Below, piece by piece: positions 53,864 to 61,931 of a stretch of 64,000 nt of DNA (the first letter of the stretch is position 1; each line of letters starts with the position of its first letter). This DNA is from Paramesorhizobium sp049065735. Its GTDB lineage: Bacteria; Pseudomonadota; Alphaproteobacteria; Rhizobiales; Rhizobiaceae. The translations under genes were made by a program, and so were the position numbers. The notes under the pieces are model-generated. The model saw only the letters and a list, made by a program, of their open reading frames with translations. It had not been told where the DNA came from and did not search any database. The DNA lies in assembly GCF_049065735.1 (NCBI RefSeq), contig NZ_JBAKHD010000010.1, positions 1 through 64,000 on the forward strand. Reading direction: 5' to 3'.

Positions 53864-54984
53864 TGATCACCCGGAGGGACGCCATCGTCATAGGCGGCGG
53901 GATTCATGGCTGTTCCACGGCCCTGCATCTGTGCCTCAATGGCGTCCGCCCGGTGCTGATCGAAAAAGACTATGCGGGCCGCCATGCCTCCGGCGTGAAT
54001 GCCGGGGGCGTGCGCCAGCTTGCCCGCCACATAGCCGAAATCCCGCTCTCCATCCGCTCAATGGATATATGGGAGCGCATTGAGGATATTCTCGACGACG
54101 ATTGCGGCTTCGACAATCACGGTCAGGTTCTGGTCGCCGAAAACCAGGAAGAGCTGGAGGCGTGCCGCGCCCGGGTCGCGGACTTGAACCAGCATGGCTT
54201 CACCCACGAGGAATTGATCGACGCCCAAGAACTGCGCCGCCTTGTTCCCGCCGTCGCCGAAACCTGCCCCGGCGGCATCGTCTCGCGCCGCGACGGGGCG
54301 GCCAATCCGGCCCGGACCACCACCGCCTTCCGCCGCAAGGCGGAACAGTTGGGAACGACCGTCCGCGAGGGCGTAACCGCGACGAATATTCGCCGCGAGC
54401 GTGGCCTTTGGCGAGTCGATGCAGGCGGCGAGACGTTTGAGGCGCCGGTTCTGGTCAACGCGGCGGGCGCATGGGCCGGGCGCATCGCCGCTGATCTCGG
54501 CGAGCCGGTGCCGCTCAAGGCCGTCGCGCCGATGCTGATGATCACGTCGCGCGTGCCGGAATTCATCAAGCCGGTGGTCATTCTTCGCGGGCGCAAACTC
54601 TCCTTCAAGCAGTTTCGCAATGGCACTGTGCTGATCGGCGGCGGACATCTCGGGACGGCCTACCCCGACACCAACGAAACCGTGCTCGACTGGCGCAAAC
54701 TGCGGGCAAGCGCGGCGACGGTGTTCGAACTCTTCGCCGTCATGCGCGAGGCGACCATCGTGCGCGCTTGGGCAGGCATCGAGGCCCGCATGGCCGACGA
54801 TCTCCCCGTGCTTGGCCCCAGCGTGCGCCATGAGGGGCTTTATCACCAATTCGGCTTCTCGCTGCACGGCTTCCAGCTCGGCCCCGCTGCCGGGGCCGTC
54901 ATGGCCGAACTGATCGCCACCGGCAAAACCGTCACCCCCATCGATGGCCTCTCCATCGGCCGTTTCACCCCATCCCAAACCTGA
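53863..54984 (+). CDS. FAD-dependent oxidoreductase, DAO family
   Basis: A 373-residue flavoprotein with AIVIGGGIHGCSTALHL, the conserved RHASGVNAGGVRQLARH segment and a C-terminal AWAGIEARMADDLPVLGPS flavin site. Paralogous to the protein at 2512-3645. The ATG overlaps the upstream TGA. It is a second amine-oxidising flavoprotein of the complex or pathway. Confidence 0.88.
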   Translation: MITRRDAIVIGGGIHGCSTALHLCLNGVRPVLIEKDYAGRHASGVNAGGVRQLARHIAEIPLSIRSMDIWERIEDILDDDCGFDNHGQVLVAENQEELEACRARVADLNQHGFTHEELIDAQELRRLVPAVAETCPGGIVSRRDGAANPARTTTAFRRKAEQLGTTVREGVTATNIRRERGLWRVDAGGETFEAPVLVNAAGAWAGRIAADLGEPVPLKAVAPMLMITSRVPEFIKPVVILRGRKLSFKQFRNGTVLIGGGHLGTAYPDTNETVLDWRKLRASAATVFELFAVMREATIVRAWAGIEARMADDLPVLGPSVRHEGLYHQFGFSLHGFQLGPAAGAVMAELIATGKTVTPIDGLSIGRFTPSQT

Positions 54985-55000
54985 GAAAGAGGAAAATCCC

Positions 55001-55348
55001 ATGACGATCACCCGCAACATCCGCACGCCCATCATGCACCGCGCCGTGGAAGCCAATGGCTTCGTCTTCATCGGCGGCACCATTGCCGACGACACCAGCG
55101 TCTCTATGGGCGAGCAGACCCGCAACATCCTCGGTAAGATCGCCGCCTATCTCAAGGAAGCGGGCACTGACATCACCAAGGTCGTTTCTGCCTCCATCTT
55201 CGTCACCGATCTCTCGCACAAGAAGGAAATGGATGCGGTCTGGACCGAAATCTTCGGTGACAATCTCCCCGCTCGCGCCACGGTCGGCGTCGCGGATCTC
55301 GGCGGCGGCGCGCTCATCGAAGTGGTGGTGACCGCGCTCCAGGCGTGA
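55001..55348 (+). CDS. RidA family enamine/imine deaminase
   Basis: A 115-residue Rid protein. The active-site arginine is R92 in NLPARATVGV, with an invariant-type GxI segment at FIGGTIADD. Rid proteins hydrolyse reactive imines released by amino-acid and amine oxidases to ketones and ammonia, which fits the upstream oxidase genes. AGAGGAAAA precedes the ATG. No equivalent survives in the left-edge copy of the operon. Confidence 0.92.
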   Translation: MTITRNIRTPIMHRAVEANGFVFIGGTIADDTSVSMGEQTRNILGKIAAYLKEAGTDITKVVSASIFVTDLSHKKEMDAVWTEIFGDNLPARATVGVADLGGGALIEVVVTALQA

Positions 55349-55358
55349 AGCTGGAAGA

Positions 55359-55387
55359 CAAACCCCGCTGGATACCGGCGGGGTTTG
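55359..55387 (+). terminator. Hairpin terminator after the ridA-family gene
   Basis: A perfect 10-bp stem (CAAACCCCGC and GCGGGGTTTG) with a 9-base loop starts 10 bp after the stop codon. The T run is confined to the stem, so termination is likely but not of the classical type. Confidence 0.6.
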
Positions 55388-55485
55388 CAAGAGATAGAGC
55401 GCCCCGCTCTGACTTTTCGGGATCGTGCTTCGGGCGGCGGAACGATGTAATTTAAGGCCGAATCGCCCTCAAAAGCGCTAGGCAT

Positions 55486-56157
55486 ATGGAAACGTCGCTT
55501 TATCTGCCCGTCAAAGCCTTTCTCGAAAAGGCCGGCTACGTCGTCAAGGGCGAAGTCGGCGGCTGCGATCTCGTCGGCTTGAGCGATGGCGATCCTCCTG
55601 TCGTCGTGATCTGCGAATTGAAAATGAGTTTTAATCTGGAGCTCATACTGCAGGCCGTCGACCGGGCGGTTGCCGCCGACGAGGTGTGGATCGCGGCGCG
55701 CGTGTCCGCCAAGGGCAAAGGGCGGGAGGCCGACAAGCGCTATCGCCATCTGTGCCGCAGGCTGGGGATCGGCATGCTCGGCGTTTCCGATGACGGCGAG
55801 GTCAGCATTATCGTCGGCTCCGTGTCGCCAATGCCCCGCGCCGATCCGAAACGGCGCTCGAGGCTCATGCGCGAACACCAGAAGCGGCGCGGCGACCCGG
55901 CCGTAGGCGGAAGCACGCGCATGCCCGTCATGACCGCCTACCGTCAGCAGGCACTTGCCTGCGCGGCGGCGCTGGCATCCGGTCCGCTGCGCGTGCGCGA
56001 CATCAGAGCCGACGTACCGGACGCGGGCAAGATCCTGCTTTCGAATGTCTATGGCTGGTTCGAGCGGGTTGACAGAGGCGTTTATGGCCTGACCGACGCC
56101 GGACGCGAAGCGTTGCAACGATGGCCGCAGCCGGAAGCGGAAGCCGTCCCGGCCTGA
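55486..56157 (+). CDS. DUF2161 family protein, putative PD-(D/E)XK nuclease fold
   Basis: A 223-residue protein beginning with METSLYLPVKAFLEKAGYVVKGEVGGCDLVGL and then VVVICELKMSF. The Asp in GCDLVGL and the Glu-Leu-Lys triad fit the restriction-endonuclease-like core proposed for DUF2161. The C-terminal part resembles a winged helix (VYGWFERVDRGVYGLTDAGREAL). Role unknown; it stands alone between the ridA-family gene and a repeat. Confidence 0.7.
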   Translation: METSLYLPVKAFLEKAGYVVKGEVGGCDLVGLSDGDPPVVVICELKMSFNLELILQAVDRAVAADEVWIAARVSAKGKGREADKRYRHLCRRLGIGMLGVSDDGEVSIIVGSVSPMPRADPKRRSRLMREHQKRRGDPAVGGSTRMPVMTAYRQQALACAAALASGPLRVRDIRADVPDAGKILLSNVYGWFERVDRGVYGLTDAGREALQRWPQPEAEAVPA

Positions 56158-56265
56158 TTTTTTTCCTTTTCAAGCAACGCCCGCATCCGCTTCATGCGGG
56201 AGTGGTCATATATTTTATATCGAGAAGCGAAGCTTGATCTTCGCCGTTGGTGAAACTTTGCAGTA

Positions 56266-56416
56266 GAGGAATGGATCCCAGTGACAAGCACTGGGATGAC
56301 GGGGTGGAGATGCTTTCACCCGACTAACAACCGTTGTGGAAGACGAACGGCTGGAGATTATCGAGAACAGCCAACCCATTCGTCATCCCAGTGCTTGTCA
56401 CTGGGATCCATTCCTC
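56266..56416. repeat. Perfect 36-bp inverted repeat pair
   Basis: Positions 56266-56301 and 56381-56416 are exact reverse complements over 36 bp, separated by 79 bp. Each arm is itself a hairpin built on CCCAGTG and CACTGGG. This GTCATCCCAGTG-type palindrome is a dispersed intergenic repeat in several alphaproteobacteria. The rest of the 419-bp gap 56158-56576 holds only AT-rich sequence from about 56455, probably the promoter of the next operon. Confidence 0.9.
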
Positions 56417-56576
56417 TCCGTATCCATGACAACAACGGCACAGTACTTCGCAGATAATTCCTTCAATTATACAAATTGCTTCAAAATACAGTGAATAGAG
56501 TAAAGTATTATATAGATATTAATGGCGAAAATATTATGCAGTATTATAACGAAGATATACGCGCAAAGGTCGTGAA

Positions 56577-56882
56577 ATGGGCATCAGACGTCGGGATTTT
56601 ATCAAGGGATGTGTTGCGGTTTCTGTCATGCCGCTTCCGGTGGCCGCCTCTGCCGCAGATGGGGGCACGGGTAGCGAGCTGACCGCCGGTCTCGATTTGC
56701 AGGTTGAGAAATCGATCAAGGCGGGTTTCGGCGGCGGGTTTTCGGTCTTGTCTTATTCCCAGTCAAACGGGCTGACCTACGCCGAGATCGAGCATTTCGG
56801 TAACCGCTATGCGGTGGCCTCCGCCGATTTGCAGGAGTGGGAGATCATTCGGTCTTCTCTGAGCAACCCTCGTTTCGCTTAA
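56577..56882 (+). CDS. Small Tat-signal protein upstream of the LodA-like gene
   Basis: A 101-residue protein with a twin-arginine signal peptide (RRRDFIKG at residues 4-11, hydrophobic stretch, cleavage near ASA-ADG). The 75-residue mature part (LQVEKSIKAGFGGGFSV, YAEIEHFGNRYAVAS) matches no family I know. It starts 31 bp before the LodA-like gene, which has no signal of its own. By analogy with other Tat pairs it may be a small subunit that carries the partner enzyme to the periplasm. That role is inference. Confidence 0.7.
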   Translation: MGIRRRDFIKGCVAVSVMPLPVAASAADGGTGSELTAGLDLQVEKSIKAGFGGGFSVLSYSQSNGLTYAEIEHFGNRYAVASADLQEWEIIRSSLSNPRFA

Positions 56883-56913
56883 GTTTCAGCGCCTGATTTT
56901 TAGAGGTTGAGCC

Positions 56914-58947
56914 GTGGCCCAGACGATCAAGAGCATTCGCATTCATCCCGGCATCGGCGTTGCTCGCCTGGGGGACAGCGACGAATTCTACATCGGCCCC
57001 GAAGCACCGGGCATTGTGGTAGATCCCGGCGGAAGCAATGGCCCGGGGCCCAAGGGCGGGACATACCGCGACAGCAATGCCCGGCTGAAACGCCAGGCGC
57101 AGCGATTCCGGGTCTATGGCTACGATGCCGACGGCAATGTCGTCGCCGAGCTCACCTCCGCTACAGGCCTCGTCCATCATGTGAGGTCCCTCCGCTGGCG
57201 GGTTCATGTGCGGAACATGAAGGCGGCGAATTATGCCTTTCAGGGCGCCTATCTGTTCGATCCGGACCAGTTGCGTAATCCGTCGATCCAGCCCGGCCTG
57301 AAGCCGATCGAGCGCACCCAGCTCATCATCGACCCGGGTGTGCACACCATTGCGCCGGGCCAGGATGAGCCTGTTGTCATGAAAGGCGATGTCTTTACCG
57401 GTGTTACTAACGGCACGCTGCCGGGCGCCCTGCGCTTCGAAGGATTTACACCGAAAGACCGGTCCCAGGACGTCAAGGTCACCTACAAGCCCGCGAAAGA
57501 TATCGAGCTCGGACGATTGCGGCTCGATTCCAATCATCGCCTGCTTTTCATTCCGGGGGCGGGGAAAAGCGGCTGCGTCACGACACCCAAGGTGGCGCTG
57601 TCGAATCCAAGCATGACGGTCGATCCGCCGAACGGCCCGGAGGGCGGCAAAAACGCGCTCACCAACCAGTTCGCCTATTTCAATGTGCCGGGATGGTGGG
57701 ACGACACCTGCGGCGGCGAAATCGACGTGACGGTCACCTTGCGGGACGGCACCGTCCTCAGCACGCGTGACGGCGTCGCCTCCGAAGCGGACGAAGGTAC
57801 GCGCAACCCGCATGCCGGTGCCTGGATCGTCACCGCGCCGCCGAAATATGCGCCGCACATGTATCATGTGGTGTCGATACTGGATCGCGTCTATGAGGCG
57901 TTTCCCGAGGCGTATCCCTATGCCGGGCAGAAAACGAATTTCTATCGCGATGTCTATCCGATCTTCGCCAAGGCGGTGAACTATGGCTGGGTGAGCGCCG
58001 AGGCGGCGGGCGTGACGCCGGAAACCGACGGCGCGGCCCATGGACCGAAGCAGCCCGGCAATTTGCTCGATAGCACCTACATGGCCTCTTTCACCGATCC
58101 GGGCGCGAACAGCCAGCCGACGCGGCAGATGGTCTATAATCTGATGCGCCATGCGGCGGGAAATAACGGGCGTCTGGTCGACTCGCTGATGCCGCCGCCG
58201 CCCGAGCGCCCGACCAGTTGGCAGAATGCTGAGTTCAAGCGCGACGAGGAAGACTGGAAGATGCCCAAGCTGTGGGGCACGGCGGGCAAGCCGTTGCAGA
58301 ACCAGCAATTGGGCAACAGCTTCCCCAACCAGTTCCTGAGCCTCACCGGCTTGCAGCTCAACCACATGAAGGATTGGGCGGACGGCAACTTTGAAGTGGG
58401 CACCCCGCCGGAGCCTCAGGAGCTCGAAGCCCTGCCGGTGGCCGCGCAGCCACGCGCGCTGGATGAGGCGGCGCTGGAGCCCACCATCGGCGGCGGCTTC
58501 CACCCGGGCATCGAGTTTCCTTATCTGATCATCTACCGGGAGAATTTCGCCGAAGCCTTCCGGGTGGGTAAGGATATCGAGCCCGGCTCGCTCGCGGCCT
58601 ATATGTCATGCCCCTGGCAGGGCGATTTCTGGTCCTGCAACACGGCATGGTGGCCGGTCCAGCGGCCGGATATCGTTTTCGATTACGACCAGAAGAACAA
58701 GACCCGCACCTATAAGGAATGGTTTCGCGGCTATGACCAAGAAGGCGAGCCGCTATCCGCCACCGATGGCTACAACCAGATGCCCTATGCCTGGTCGAAG
58801 CTGGGGATGGTGATGCCCGTCAGGGGCGACGACGGCACCTATCTGAAAGACAATGGCGAGATGGTGTTCGTCGAACAGGAGCGTAACCCGGCGCTGGACA
58901 AGCCGCCGGCCAGGATCGTGGCCCCGGCGGTGGTCAAGAAGAAATAG
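56914..58947 (+). CDS. LodA/GoxA-like (CTQ-dependent oxidase family) protein
   Basis: A 677-residue homologue of lysine-epsilon-oxidase LodA and glycine oxidase GoxA. The start IKSIRIHPGIGVARLGDSDEFYIGPE and the C-terminal GGGFHPGIEF and CPWQGDFWSCNTAWWPVQRPD segments are diagnostic. The family makes a cysteine-tryptophylquinone; Trp568 in CPWQ is the expected tryptophan. In LodA the partner is Cys516, 65 residues before its Trp. Here no cysteine occurs between C266 and C566, and T524 sits in the PTIGGGFHPGIE segment where a Cys is expected. Start GTG 56914 with AGAGG upstream. Activity as a canonical oxidase is therefore uncertain. Confidence 0.88.
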   Translation: MAQTIKSIRIHPGIGVARLGDSDEFYIGPEAPGIVVDPGGSNGPGPKGGTYRDSNARLKRQAQRFRVYGYDADGNVVAELTSATGLVHHVRSLRWRVHVRNMKAANYAFQGAYLFDPDQLRNPSIQPGLKPIERTQLIIDPGVHTIAPGQDEPVVMKGDVFTGVTNGTLPGALRFEGFTPKDRSQDVKVTYKPAKDIELGRLRLDSNHRLLFIPGAGKSGCVTTPKVALSNPSMTVDPPNGPEGGKNALTNQFAYFNVPGWWDDTCGGEIDVTVTLRDGTVLSTRDGVASEADEGTRNPHAGAWIVTAPPKYAPHMYHVVSILDRVYEAFPEAYPYAGQKTNFYRDVYPIFAKAVNYGWVSAEAAGVTPETDGAAHGPKQPGNLLDSTYMASFTDPGANSQPTRQMVYNLMRHAAGNNGRLVDSLMPPPPERPTSWQNAEFKRDEEDWKMPKLWGTAGKPLQNQQLGNSFPNQFLSLTGLQLNHMKDWADGNFEVGTPPEPQELEALPVAAQPRALDEAALEPTIGGGFHPGIEFPYLIIYRENFAEAFRVGKDIEPGSLAAYMSCPWQGDFWSCNTAWWPVQRPDIVFDYDQKNKTRTYKEWFRGYDQEGEPLSATDGYNQMPYAWSKLGMVMPVRGDDGTYLKDNGEMVFVEQERNPALDKPPARIVAPAVVKKK

Positions 58948-58950
58948 GCC

Positions 58951-60132
58951 GTGCAGGCCATGCCCGGCCGGACCGATGCCGTGTGGGATGCCGTCATTGT
59001 CGGTTCCGGGCCCGCGGGGTCCGCAACCGCCATCACGCTGGCCGCCTATGGCTGGCATGTGTTGATGGTCGAGAAGCGGGAGGCGAGGGGTTTCAAACTG
59101 GGTGAATCCCTGCCGCCGTCCTCGCTCGGACTGGTCGAGCATTTCCTCGGAGAAATCGGGCAAGAGCAGTCTGCCGGCCTTTTTCGCACGGCGGGAAATA
59201 TCTCGCTATGGGCGAGCGAGCAGACTGAAATCGCGGATTTCTTCTTCTCATCGACGGGCCATGGCCTATGCATCGACCGTCTGGCCTTCGACGACGCCCT
59301 GCGTGCAAAAGCGGTTGCGGCAGGCGCAACCCTGCTTGAGGGCGTGAGCCTCCGTTCCTGCGCGCGCATCGATAACGGTTCTGCCCATTGGCGGCTGACG
59401 TTTGCTTCGCCCACGGGCGTACAGCAGGTGGACGCCCGTTGCCTCGTCGATTGCTCCGGACGGCAGGCCGTCGTGGCAAGGGCGCTCAGCATCCCGGCCC
59501 TTCACAATGACGATCGCCTGTTCGCCTATGCGCAATGGTTCTCCTGCAGTGGGGAGGACGACGATCGCTACACCAGGATCGAGGCCGCGCCGCATGGCTG
59601 GTGGTATACCAACCGCTTGCCGGCCGTGGATGGACAGACAAGCCGGCGCCTGGTGGTTTTCCATTCGGACAGGGATCTGCCGGCGGCGAGGCTGGCGGCA
59701 TCGCAACAGGGCTTTGATGAACTTCTCCAGGACACCAAGCATATCGCGCCCTTGCTCAAGGAGAGGGGCTATCGCGCCTCGGCAGCCATTCGCGGCGCCC
59801 CGGCGGGCAGCCAGCGACTGCGGGAATTCTGCGGTGACGTCTGGATGGCGGTGGGCGACGCGGCGCAGGCCTATGATCCGCTATCGTCGCAAGGCATCGA
59901 CAAGGCGCTCAAAAGTGGAAGCCATGCCGGGCACATGATCCATTATGCGTTGGCCGACGACACGCAGAGCATGTCGGCATCGGGCAGCCGCAACGCATTC
60001 ATCGATCAATATGACGAGCAGCAGCGCCAGCTCTGGGCCGCGTATGTCTCGCAACGGGACTTTTACTATCGCCTTCAGCCCCGCTGGCTCGACCAGCCGT
60101 TCTGGCAGCGCCGGGTGAGGCACACAGGTTGA
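58951..60132 (+). CDS. LodB/GoxB-like flavoprotein (tryptophan-halogenase-like)
   Basis: A 393-residue FAD protein: VIVGSGPAGSATAITLAAYGWHVLMVEKRE at residues 14-43, GESLPPSSLGLVE, VDCSGRQAVVAR and VGDAAQAYDPLSSQGIDKAL. LodB and GoxB are flavoproteins needed to form the quinone cofactor of their LodA/GoxA partner. It starts 3 bp after the LodA-like stop at GTG 58951; ATG 58960 is an alternative. Its conservation suggests the pair is still functional. Confidence 0.87.
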   Translation: MQAMPGRTDAVWDAVIVGSGPAGSATAITLAAYGWHVLMVEKREARGFKLGESLPPSSLGLVEHFLGEIGQEQSAGLFRTAGNISLWASEQTEIADFFFSSTGHGLCIDRLAFDDALRAKAVAAGATLLEGVSLRSCARIDNGSAHWRLTFASPTGVQQVDARCLVDCSGRQAVVARALSIPALHNDDRLFAYAQWFSCSGEDDDRYTRIEAAPHGWWYTNRLPAVDGQTSRRLVVFHSDRDLPAARLAASQQGFDELLQDTKHIAPLLKERGYRASAAIRGAPAGSQRLREFCGDVWMAVGDAAQAYDPLSSQGIDKALKSGSHAGHMIHYALADDTQSMSASGSRNAFIDQYDEQQRQLWAAYVSQRDFYYRLQPRWLDQPFWQRRVRHTG

Positions 60133-60168
60133 AAATGCGGGCAAACCCGTTATATAGCCCCCTTGAAA

Positions 60169-60232
60169 GTGAGGACGACCTCCCCCGTTTATCGGGCTCG
60201 TTTGCTCGGGACGACCCGAGCTTTCCGGAGGT
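60169..60232 (+). promoter_or_regulatory. Guanidine-II (mini-ykkC) riboswitch
   Basis: Two small hairpins each carry an ACGA tetraloop: GAGG-ACGA-CCTC at 60171-60182 and GCTCGGG-ACGA-CCCGAGC at 60204-60221. Tandem hairpins with ACGR loops define the guanidine-II riboswitch. The ribosome site GGAGGT (60227-60232) is complementary to ACCTCC at 60178-60183, which overlaps the 3' side of the first hairpin. Guanidine binding would stabilise the hairpins and free the ribosome site, giving an ON switch for the gene at 60239. Confidence 0.85.
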
Positions 60233-60238
60233 TGGAAA

Positions 60239-60682
60239 ATGCGCTCCGTCAGCGACCGTATCCGTCACGCACTCAGCTTTGAAATCATCGGACTCCTGCT
60301 CGTCACGCCGCTTGGCGCGCTGGCGTTTCACATGCCTATGCATGATATCGGCATGGTCAGCCTCGTCAGCGCGACGATCGCGACGACATGGAATTTCGTC
60401 TATAATTATCTGTTCGACGTGGTCCTTCAGCGCCTTTCGGGGACTACCGAGAAGGGCGCTTTCATGCGCGTTTTCCACGCGGTCTTGTTCGAGAGCGGCC
60501 TTCTGGTCGTGCTGATGCCGTTCATCGCCTGGTATCTTGGCGTATCGTTCTGGCAGGCCTTCATCATGGATGTCTCATTCGCGCTTTTCTATATGGGCTA
60601 CGCTTTCGTGTTCAATTGGGCTTACGACCGGATCTTTCCGCTGCCCGAGTGGAAGAATAAAGCCGTGCCGCAGGCTGAGTAG
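60239..60682 (+). CDS. PACE-family efflux transporter (AceI-like, BTP domain)
   Basis: A 147-residue inner-membrane protein with four hydrophobic helices in two repeats of the bacterial transmembrane pair domain. Glu15 in LSFEIIGLLLVTPL matches the essential membrane glutamate of AceI, and WNFVYNYLFDVV and FNWAYDRIFPLP are the paired repeat ends. PACE proteins export chlorhexidine and diamines in exchange for protons. The riboswitch directly upstream suggests guanidine or a guanidino compound as substrate or signal. GGAGG lies 7 bp before the ATG. Confidence 0.9.
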   Translation: MRSVSDRIRHALSFEIIGLLLVTPLGALAFHMPMHDIGMVSLVSATIATTWNFVYNYLFDVVLQRLSGTTEKGAFMRVFHAVLFESGLLVVLMPFIAWYLGVSFWQAFIMDVSFALFYMGYAFVFNWAYDRIFPLPEWKNKAVPQAE

Positions 60683-60712
60683 ACCAAACCTGCAGCACGC
60701 CGTCCGCGACGC

Positions 60713-61315
60713 TTACCCCTCCGGCGTCGGCTCGCCCAGCGAAAGCATCAGACGGTTGGCCCAGTTGAAGAAGGCCGCGCCGTGGATGACGTCGGAGATT
60801 TCCTCGTCCGTCAGCCCGGCATTGCGCAGCCGCGCCACGTGATCCCGGTCGAAGGCGGGCGGGGTCGCGGTTAGGGCGGCTGAAGCGGCGACGACCGCGT
60901 TCCAACGCTCGCCAAGGTCCGTCTCGACGCCTTCGTCGAGCAGGCGCTGCACGTCCTCGTGCCGCTTGGAGTGGTGCGAGGCGAAGCGCGAATGCACCGA
61001 GGCGCAGAAAATGCAGCCATTGAGGCGGGAAGCCGCCGTTGCCGCCAGCTCCCTCTCCGCGCGCGGAAGGCCATCGGCGGTGTTATAGAAGATGTCCTTG
61101 TCGGTCTTCGTGCGCGCTTCCAGAATGTCCGGATCGCGGGCAAGCAGCATGAAATAGGGCGACTTGACGCGGGCGGGGTCGACGAGCGCGGTGCGGTGGC
61201 GGTCGGTCAGGTCCTCTTCGGCAAGCGGCGTCAGCCATGGCGTCCAGCCGATATTGGCTTGCGTGAAACTATCAGGCGCGTTTTCGACTGCCGGTTCGAT
61301 TGTTGTTTCGGTCAT
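60713..61315 (-). CDS. Alkylhydroperoxidase/CMD-domain protein, Avi_7169 type
   Basis: A 200-residue AhpD-like protein with the redox motif C101-IF-C104 and H108 (NGCIFCASVHSRF), as in peroxidase-active carboxymuconolactone-decarboxylase folds. It matches the Avi_7169-type family found with Avi_7170-type and KPN_01858-type proteins. It is the last gene of the minus-strand operon running from beyond 64000. Confidence 0.85.
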   Translation of the reverse strand: MTETTIEPAVENAPDSFTQANIGWTPWLTPLAEEDLTDRHRTALVDPARVKSPYFMLLARDPDILEARTKTDKDIFYNTADGLPRAERELAATAASRLNGCIFCASVHSRFASHHSKRHEDVQRLLDEGVETDLGERWNAVVAASAALTATPPAFDRDHVARLRNAGLTDEEISDVIHGAAFFNWANRLMLSLGEPTPEG

Positions 61316-61324
61316 GGCTCTCTC

Positions 61325-61921
61325 TCAGGCGTCGGCGAGGACCTTCAGCCCGCTGACGACGCGAAGCTGGAAGGCGAGGAAGGAAACGAGTTGCGACAGC
61401 GTGACGATGCCGGTGGTAGTCCACCCCGCGTCGAGCAGCTTTTGCAAGCGTGCGGGATTGGCGTCGCGGGGATGGAAGACCAGGAGATGGCTATGCTCCA
61501 GCGCCGCCGCGAGGCGCTCTTCGACAATGGCCCGCTCTTTTCCGGCAACCGAGAAGGCAAGGCCCGGCTTGTTCTCGGCTGAGAGCGGGCCGGCAGGATA
61601 ATCGCCGTAAGGCCCGGTCGTTGCGGCCTCATCGGCGAGAACGGTGACGATATCCGCCAGCGGCGTTCCATCGGGCAGCGCCCTGAGCTTTCCTGCATAA
61701 AATTCCGCCGCCTCACGCTGTCCATGCAGAAGCGAGACGAACAGCGCCACTGCGAAACGCTCCGCAAGCGTCACATCGCTGGGTGAGACGGGCTCGAACA
61801 GCGCGTTCCAGCTCGCCTGCGCGTTCGCCTTTGTGATGGGACGGCGGGCGCGCAGCGCCTCGAGCGGCGAGGCGGCATCGACGCCGGCCAGATGGTCTAT
61901 GATATCAGCATGTTCACTCAT
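61325..61921 (-). CDS. CMD-domain protein, Avi_7170 type
   Basis: A 198-residue protein of the carboxymuconolactone-decarboxylase fold without a CxxC pair. SEHADIIDHLAG, ATTGPYGDYPAGPLS and a C-terminal GIVTLSQLVSFLAFQLRVVSGLKVL helix fit the Avi_7170-type family, which regularly neighbours the Avi_7169 type. Its partner lacks none of the redox cysteines, so this may be a structural or substrate-binding subunit. Function unknown. Confidence 0.82.
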   Translation of the reverse strand: MSEHADIIDHLAGVDAASPLEALRARRPITKANAQASWNALFEPVSPSDVTLAERFAVALFVSLLHGQREAAEFYAGKLRALPDGTPLADIVTVLADEAATTGPYGDYPAGPLSAENKPGLAFSVAGKERAIVEERLAAALEHSHLLVFHPRDANPARLQKLLDAGWTTTGIVTLSQLVSFLAFQLRVVSGLKVLADA

Positions 61922-61931
61922 GATTGCACTT

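Noticed and set aside
56845..58503. 552-codon open frame on the minus strand opposite the LodA-like gene
   Set aside because: It is an antisense shadow of a well-supported gene in high-GC DNA. It shows low-complexity arginine-rich sequence, no recognisable domain and no ribosome site.
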